Shown one piece after another: positions 61,501 to 64,000 of a stretch of 64,000 nt of DNA (position 1 is its first letter; each line of letters opens with the position of its first letter). Source of the DNA: Actinoallomurus bryophytorum (lineage in GTDB: Bacteria > Actinomycetota > Actinomycetes > Streptosporangiales > Streptosporangiaceae); the NCBI RefSeq assembly GCF_006716425.1, contig NZ_VFOZ01000001.1, forward strand, positions 1,116,001 through 1,180,000. Reading direction: 5' to 3'. The notes under the pieces are model-generated. The model was not told the DNA's origin, did not search any database, and saw only the letters and a program-made list of their open reading frames with translations. The position numbers and the translations under genes were made by a program.

Positions 61501-61893
61501 CAACCGCATGGTCGGTTCGAGCGCGGCCCGCAGCGCGTGGTCGCCGAACAGCCGCGCGGCGTACGCGTGGTACGTCGAGACGGTCGGCTCGCCGTCGAGG
61601 ATCTCCGGGTCGATGAGGTCGTCGTGCTCGCGCAGCTGCCCGAGGCGCCGGCGTACGCGGTCCGAGAGCTCGGCCGCGGCCTTGCGGGTGAACGTGAGGC
61701 CCAGCACCCGCTCGGGGCGGATCAGGCCGTTCGCCACCAGCCAGACGACGCGTGCCGCCATCGTCTCGCTCTTGCCGGACCCCGCCCCCGCGATCACGGC
61801 CATGGGCGCGAGCGGCGCCTGGATGACCGCCGCCTGGTCCGGCGTCGGCTCAGGAACCCCGAGCCGCTGCGCCAGCTCCTGCGGGCTGATCAC
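58573..61893 (-). CDS. adnB: AdnB-like helicase-nuclease subunit
   Basis: A roughly 1106-residue UvrD-family motor fused to a RecB nuclease. Walker A GAGSGKS, Walker B LLDEYQDTS, GDPCQSIYGWRG, TVHAAKGLEWE and RRLAYVAVTRAK are present. The C-terminus has the nuclease motifs GTAFHRWLE, GRMDAVF with the metal Asp, and VDWKTG with the catalytic Lys. With AdnA it forms the double-strand-break resection motor of actinobacteria. Start GTG 61893 (VISPQEL) fits the family; ATG 61926 is an alternative. It lies 64 nt after adnA. Confidence 0.9.
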   Translation of the reverse strand: MISPQELAQRLGVPEPTPDQAAVIQAPLAPMAVIAGAGSGKSETMAARVVWLVANGLIRPERVLGLTFTRKAAAELSDRVRRRLGQLREHDDLIDPEILDGEPTVSTYHAYAARLFGDHALRAALEPTMRLITPAVAWQIAARVVDAYDGPMDDVEWAPDTVTKAVIALAGELSEHLRTPDDVRRIGLWLDERFAEVKKPTKKHQGTVLAARAVREQLLPLVDAYQRAKAKREVLDHGDQLALAARIAAEHREVGVIERSRYGVVLLDEYQDTSHAQLVLLKSLFGGGHPVTAVGDPCQSIYGWRGASAGNLLGFVRDFPEGDRVAPMRQLSTSFRNGERILDAAARIQGELREEAKDVPRLWPGADQQARGRIECAMLETIEDEAERLAERLVTLLRQPGEIAPDGVAWDRTGRHGAGVQPSDIAVLARKRSQFPLIRAALEARGIPVEVVGLGGLLTVPEVQDVVATLRVVHDPTAGASLARLLTGPRWRLGPRDLVALGRRARELAREAARDVHPDAGTPPERTAADPLRQVVEELNDENGSLVDALDDLGEGDAYSEEGFARLERLRDELRTLRRHVGLALPDLVTEVERTLGLDIEVASRTGLDPVTARADLDAFVDAAASFAGDAEDPTLGAFLAYLRAAESEEFGLEAGRVGETNSVKILTVHAAKGLEWEVVAIPGLVFNPTKEGTPGPGSVFPARPQSSSRWTTNARTLPYPLRGDRADLPGLPGLQKDDIETFNAATSERDVREERRLAYVAVTRAKHLLIATGYRWGTSSRPLGPSPFLAEIREACEAGAGQVGYWAEEPIGEENPLLARQQTATWPVAPGPWPGEGGAEEDERYAAIAEGARMVEDAMHGRPRRGAAAYSAVPAAERGRVSAWARDVELLLAERDRSRGTDGLAVDLPGHLSVSSLVSLARDPATLARQIRRPLPRPPAPYARRGTAFHRWLESRWGQQRLLDLDDLPGASDDGAAADGQLEALQAAFEASAWADREPHDIEVPFETLIGDRLIRGRMDAVFRTGDGGYEVVDWKTGRPPSGDEARVVSVQLAAYRLAWARLTGVDVAKVSAAFHYVAADVTVRPADLLDETGLAELLDRVPQG

Positions 61894-61957
61894 GTGAGCG
61901 AGCGTAGCGAGGGAACCGATGAACACAGCACCGTTGTCAACTCCCCGACGAAGGAGG

Positions 61958-64000
61958 TCACGTGACCTGTCCGCCGTTCTCGTGTGCGGGGCAGCAGCTC
62001 TGCACAGGGCACGTACGGCAGTGGTCGTCGCGCCGGGCCTCGAAGAACGGGCTGGCCATCCCCTCGGCCACCCGGTCGACGAGCTTGCGCGGCCACTGGG
62101 GGTCCTCGTCCGCGGACGGCGGAGGCTGGGTCTGGATGCGCACGCGTGCGCTGTATGCGCCCTTACCGACCTGGATCAGCTCCGCCCCCCCGGGCTCGAT
62201 CAGGCCCTTGTCGGCGAACGCGCCGAGCATCACGGCGAGCTGGTAGACCCCGAGCTGCGGATGCCGGGCGAGATCCTCCTCGCGTACGGCGACGCTGGAG
62301 GTCTTGATGTCGACGATCCAGGCGCGCCCCTCGTCGTCACGCTCGGCGCGGTCGATCCGGCCGCGGATGACGACGCGGCCCAGGTCGATGTTGAACGCGT
62401 CCTCGACGGAGACGACCTCGCGCGCCTCGGGCCGGTTGTGCCACTCCATGAACTTGTCGACCATCTTCTCGGCCTGGCGGCGCTGCTTCGCGGAGTACCA
62501 GACGCTGCGAAAGTCCAGGTCGTCCCAGATCTCATCGAGCCGCTTGGCGATGTCCGCGTCGCTCGCCGCCTCGTCGCCGCCGACCAGCTCGGCGACCGCG
62601 TGGATCACCTTGCCCATGGTGGCGAACTCCCCCGCGCCGCCGTCCTCGGCGCCGACGCTCGCGGCCAGCAGCCAGCGCAGCCCGCACTTCTCGAACGTCT
62701 CGACCTGTGAGGGCGACAGGACGAGCCGCTCGTCCTCGGCGAAGGCCGGTCCCTCCTGCGACAGCCCCGTCAGGGCGTACCAGCTGTGCGGGTCGGCGCC
62801 CTGCACGCCGCTGCGGGCGAGCCGGGCGAGGTGCCCGGCCGCGGTGCGCCGCAGCGGTGGCGCGGTCTCCGGGTCGGTCACCACCGAACGCAGGTCGGCG
62901 ACCAGGGCACGCAGCGACAGCCAGCGGGTGCGCTCGTCGAGCTGGAGGTGCTCGGCGGCGTCGGGCAGCAGCTCGCGGAGGAAACGCGAGGGACGCTCCT
63001 CGGCGTCCTCACCACCGACCGCGGTCACGATGAGCCGCCGCCGGGCACGGGTCGCCGCGACGTAGAACAGCCGGCGTTCTTCCTCCAGCAGCTTGGCCGC
63101 CATGGACGCCACCTGCGCGTCGCCGTCGTGAGCCGGCGCCGTCGTCGCCGACTCGATCAGCTCCTCGCTGCCCAGCAGCGACCCGCGCAGCCGCAGGTCC
63201 GGCCAGACGCCCTCCTGCACGCCCGAAACGATCACGACGTCCCACTCCAGGCCCTTGGAGCGGTGCGCGGTGAGGATGCGGACGGCGGCGCCGTCCGGCG
63301 ACTGCTCGGCGAGGCTGTCGCCGGGGATCTCCTGCGAGGCCAGGTCGTCCAGGAACAGCCGGGGACCGGCCTGCGGCAGCCGGTCGGTGAACCGCGCCGC
63401 CATGTCGAACATCGCGACCACGGCGTCGAGGTCGCGGTCGGCCGCCGCGCCGCGCGCACCACCCCGGATGCTCTGCTCCAGGAGCCGGCCGGCGAGCCCG
63501 CTCTCCTGCCACACCGTCCACAGCACGGCCTCGGCGTCGCCGCCCCGCTCGGTGACCTCACGCGCGAGGCCGACGAGCCGCGCGACCCGCTCGGCCGGCG
63601 CGCGGACCTTCGGGTGGATCAGCACCAGCTCGCGCGGGTCGTTCAGCGCGCGTACGAGCAGCCGGTCGGCAGGCTCGTCCTCCCGCAGGGAGTTGAGGTC
63701 GCGGAGCGCACGCCGGAGCCGCCGCAGGCCGAGGGCGTCGGCGCCGCCGATCGGCCCTAGGACCAGCTCCTCGGCCGCCTCCTCGTCGAGCAGCTCGGGC
63801 CGCAGCGCGCCGCGCAGCAACACGATGAACGGTCGCGCGCCCGGCTCGTTGACCAGGGGAACCTCGTCGCCGGCCACGACGACGGGTACGCCCGCCGCGG
63901 CCAGCGCGCGGCGGAGCGTCGGCACCTGGCGCACCGCCGAGCGGACCAGGACGGCCATCCGCGACCAGGGGACGTGCTCCAGCAGGTGGGCACGGCGCAG
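61958..64000 (-). CDS. adnA: AdnA-like helicase-nuclease subunit (N-terminal part outside window)
   Basis: The frame is open to base 64000, so the N-terminal Walker A region is missing; 680 residues are visible. Motor motifs V and VI appear as LTAHRSKGLEWDVV and RRLFYVAATRARRR. The C-terminal nuclease has GRIDRAERD, then VDIKTSS with the catalytic Lys. Four Cys (one in EKCGLRW; three in HCRTCPVQSCC with one extra) make the 4Fe-4S-type cluster of AddB/AdnA nucleases. Gene order adnA then adnB matches mycobacteria. Confidence 0.9.
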   Translation of the reverse strand: MRRAHLLEHVPWSRMAVLVRSAVRQVPTLRRALAAAGVPVVVAGDEVPLVNEPGARPFIVLLRGALRPELLDEEAAEELVLGPIGGADALGLRRLRRALRDLNSLREDEPADRLLVRALNDPRELVLIHPKVRAPAERVARLVGLAREVTERGGDAEAVLWTVWQESGLAGRLLEQSIRGGARGAAADRDLDAVVAMFDMAARFTDRLPQAGPRLFLDDLASQEIPGDSLAEQSPDGAAVRILTAHRSKGLEWDVVIVSGVQEGVWPDLRLRGSLLGSEELIESATTAPAHDGDAQVASMAAKLLEEERRLFYVAATRARRRLIVTAVGGEDAEERPSRFLRELLPDAAEHLQLDERTRWLSLRALVADLRSVVTDPETAPPLRRTAAGHLARLARSGVQGADPHSWYALTGLSQEGPAFAEDERLVLSPSQVETFEKCGLRWLLAASVGAEDGGAGEFATMGKVIHAVAELVGGDEAASDADIAKRLDEIWDDLDFRSVWYSAKQRRQAEKMVDKFMEWHNRPEAREVVSVEDAFNIDLGRVVIRGRIDRAERDDEGRAWIVDIKTSSVAVREEDLARHPQLGVYQLAVMLGAFADKGLIEPGGAELIQVGKGAYSARVRIQTQPPPSADEDPQWPRKLVDRVAEGMASPFFEARRDDHCRTCPVQSCCPAHENGGQVT

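Overview
The window is high-GC (about 70%) DNA of a filamentous-type actinomycete. Evidence: whiB7, a Scr1/DUF5753-type regulator remnant, an actinobacterial DUF5999 protein, mycoredoxin, UvrD2 and an AdnAB helicase-nuclease, many GTG/TTG starts and start-stop overlaps. A Streptosporangiales/Thermomonosporaceae-like genome is my best guess; the order is not certain. No rRNA, tRNA, CRISPR array or insertion sequence was recognised.

Layout. A backbone runs through the whole window in nearly the order I recall from Mycobacterium tuberculosis Rv3195-Rv3202c: DUF2342 metalloprotease (1-444), ABC1 kinase (16.4 kb), whiB7 (18.4 kb), uvrD2 (23.4 kb), mycoredoxin (25.6 kb), nudC (48.4 kb), adnB and adnA (58.6-64 kb). 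Accessory blocks are spliced between these genes.

(1) 3.3-13.9 kb: a decayed anti-sigma/XRE locus, then a nine-gene minus-strand operon (lacI, ABC importer, KduI/IolB-like isomerase, manD, uxaA, uxuB) for uronate/aldonate catabolism. Its LacI repressor carries an in-frame TAG in the helix-turn-helix. (2) 18.7-19.1 kb: a long whiB7 leader with a possible uORF, a hairpin over the uORF stop and an intrinsic terminator. (3) 25.9-48.2 kb: a large carbohydrate and signalling island with two HisKA_3 sensor kinases, three secreted glycosidases (GH16, GH18, GH30) sharing near-identical CBM13 modules, a DeoR regulator, and a complete mannitol-type PTS operon (fruK, IIC, IIB, IIA, polyol dehydrogenase, HPr, EI). 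The three enzymes attack beta-1,3-glucan, chitin and beta-1,6-glucan, and mannitol is a typical fungal polyol, so the island reads as a fungal-biomass module. The deoR and PTS promoters are homologous. (4) 52.5-58 kb: an iron-box-controlled four-gene siderophore operon (ATP-grasp ligase, two NIS synthetases, PLP decarboxylase) whose order matches pvsA-B-D-E of vibrioferrin without the exporter PvsC. This is the best candidate for a little-described system here.

The remaining genes are housekeeping or small: enoyl-CoA hydratase, TrmH methyltransferase, an ECF sigma factor with a membrane partner, TesB, M20 peptidase, DUF4031, HD phosphohydrolase, an ABC ATPase and PspC. Broken genes (HATPase, XRE, lacI, a probable second deoR) cluster at island edges or in front of operons, consistent with recent rearrangement.
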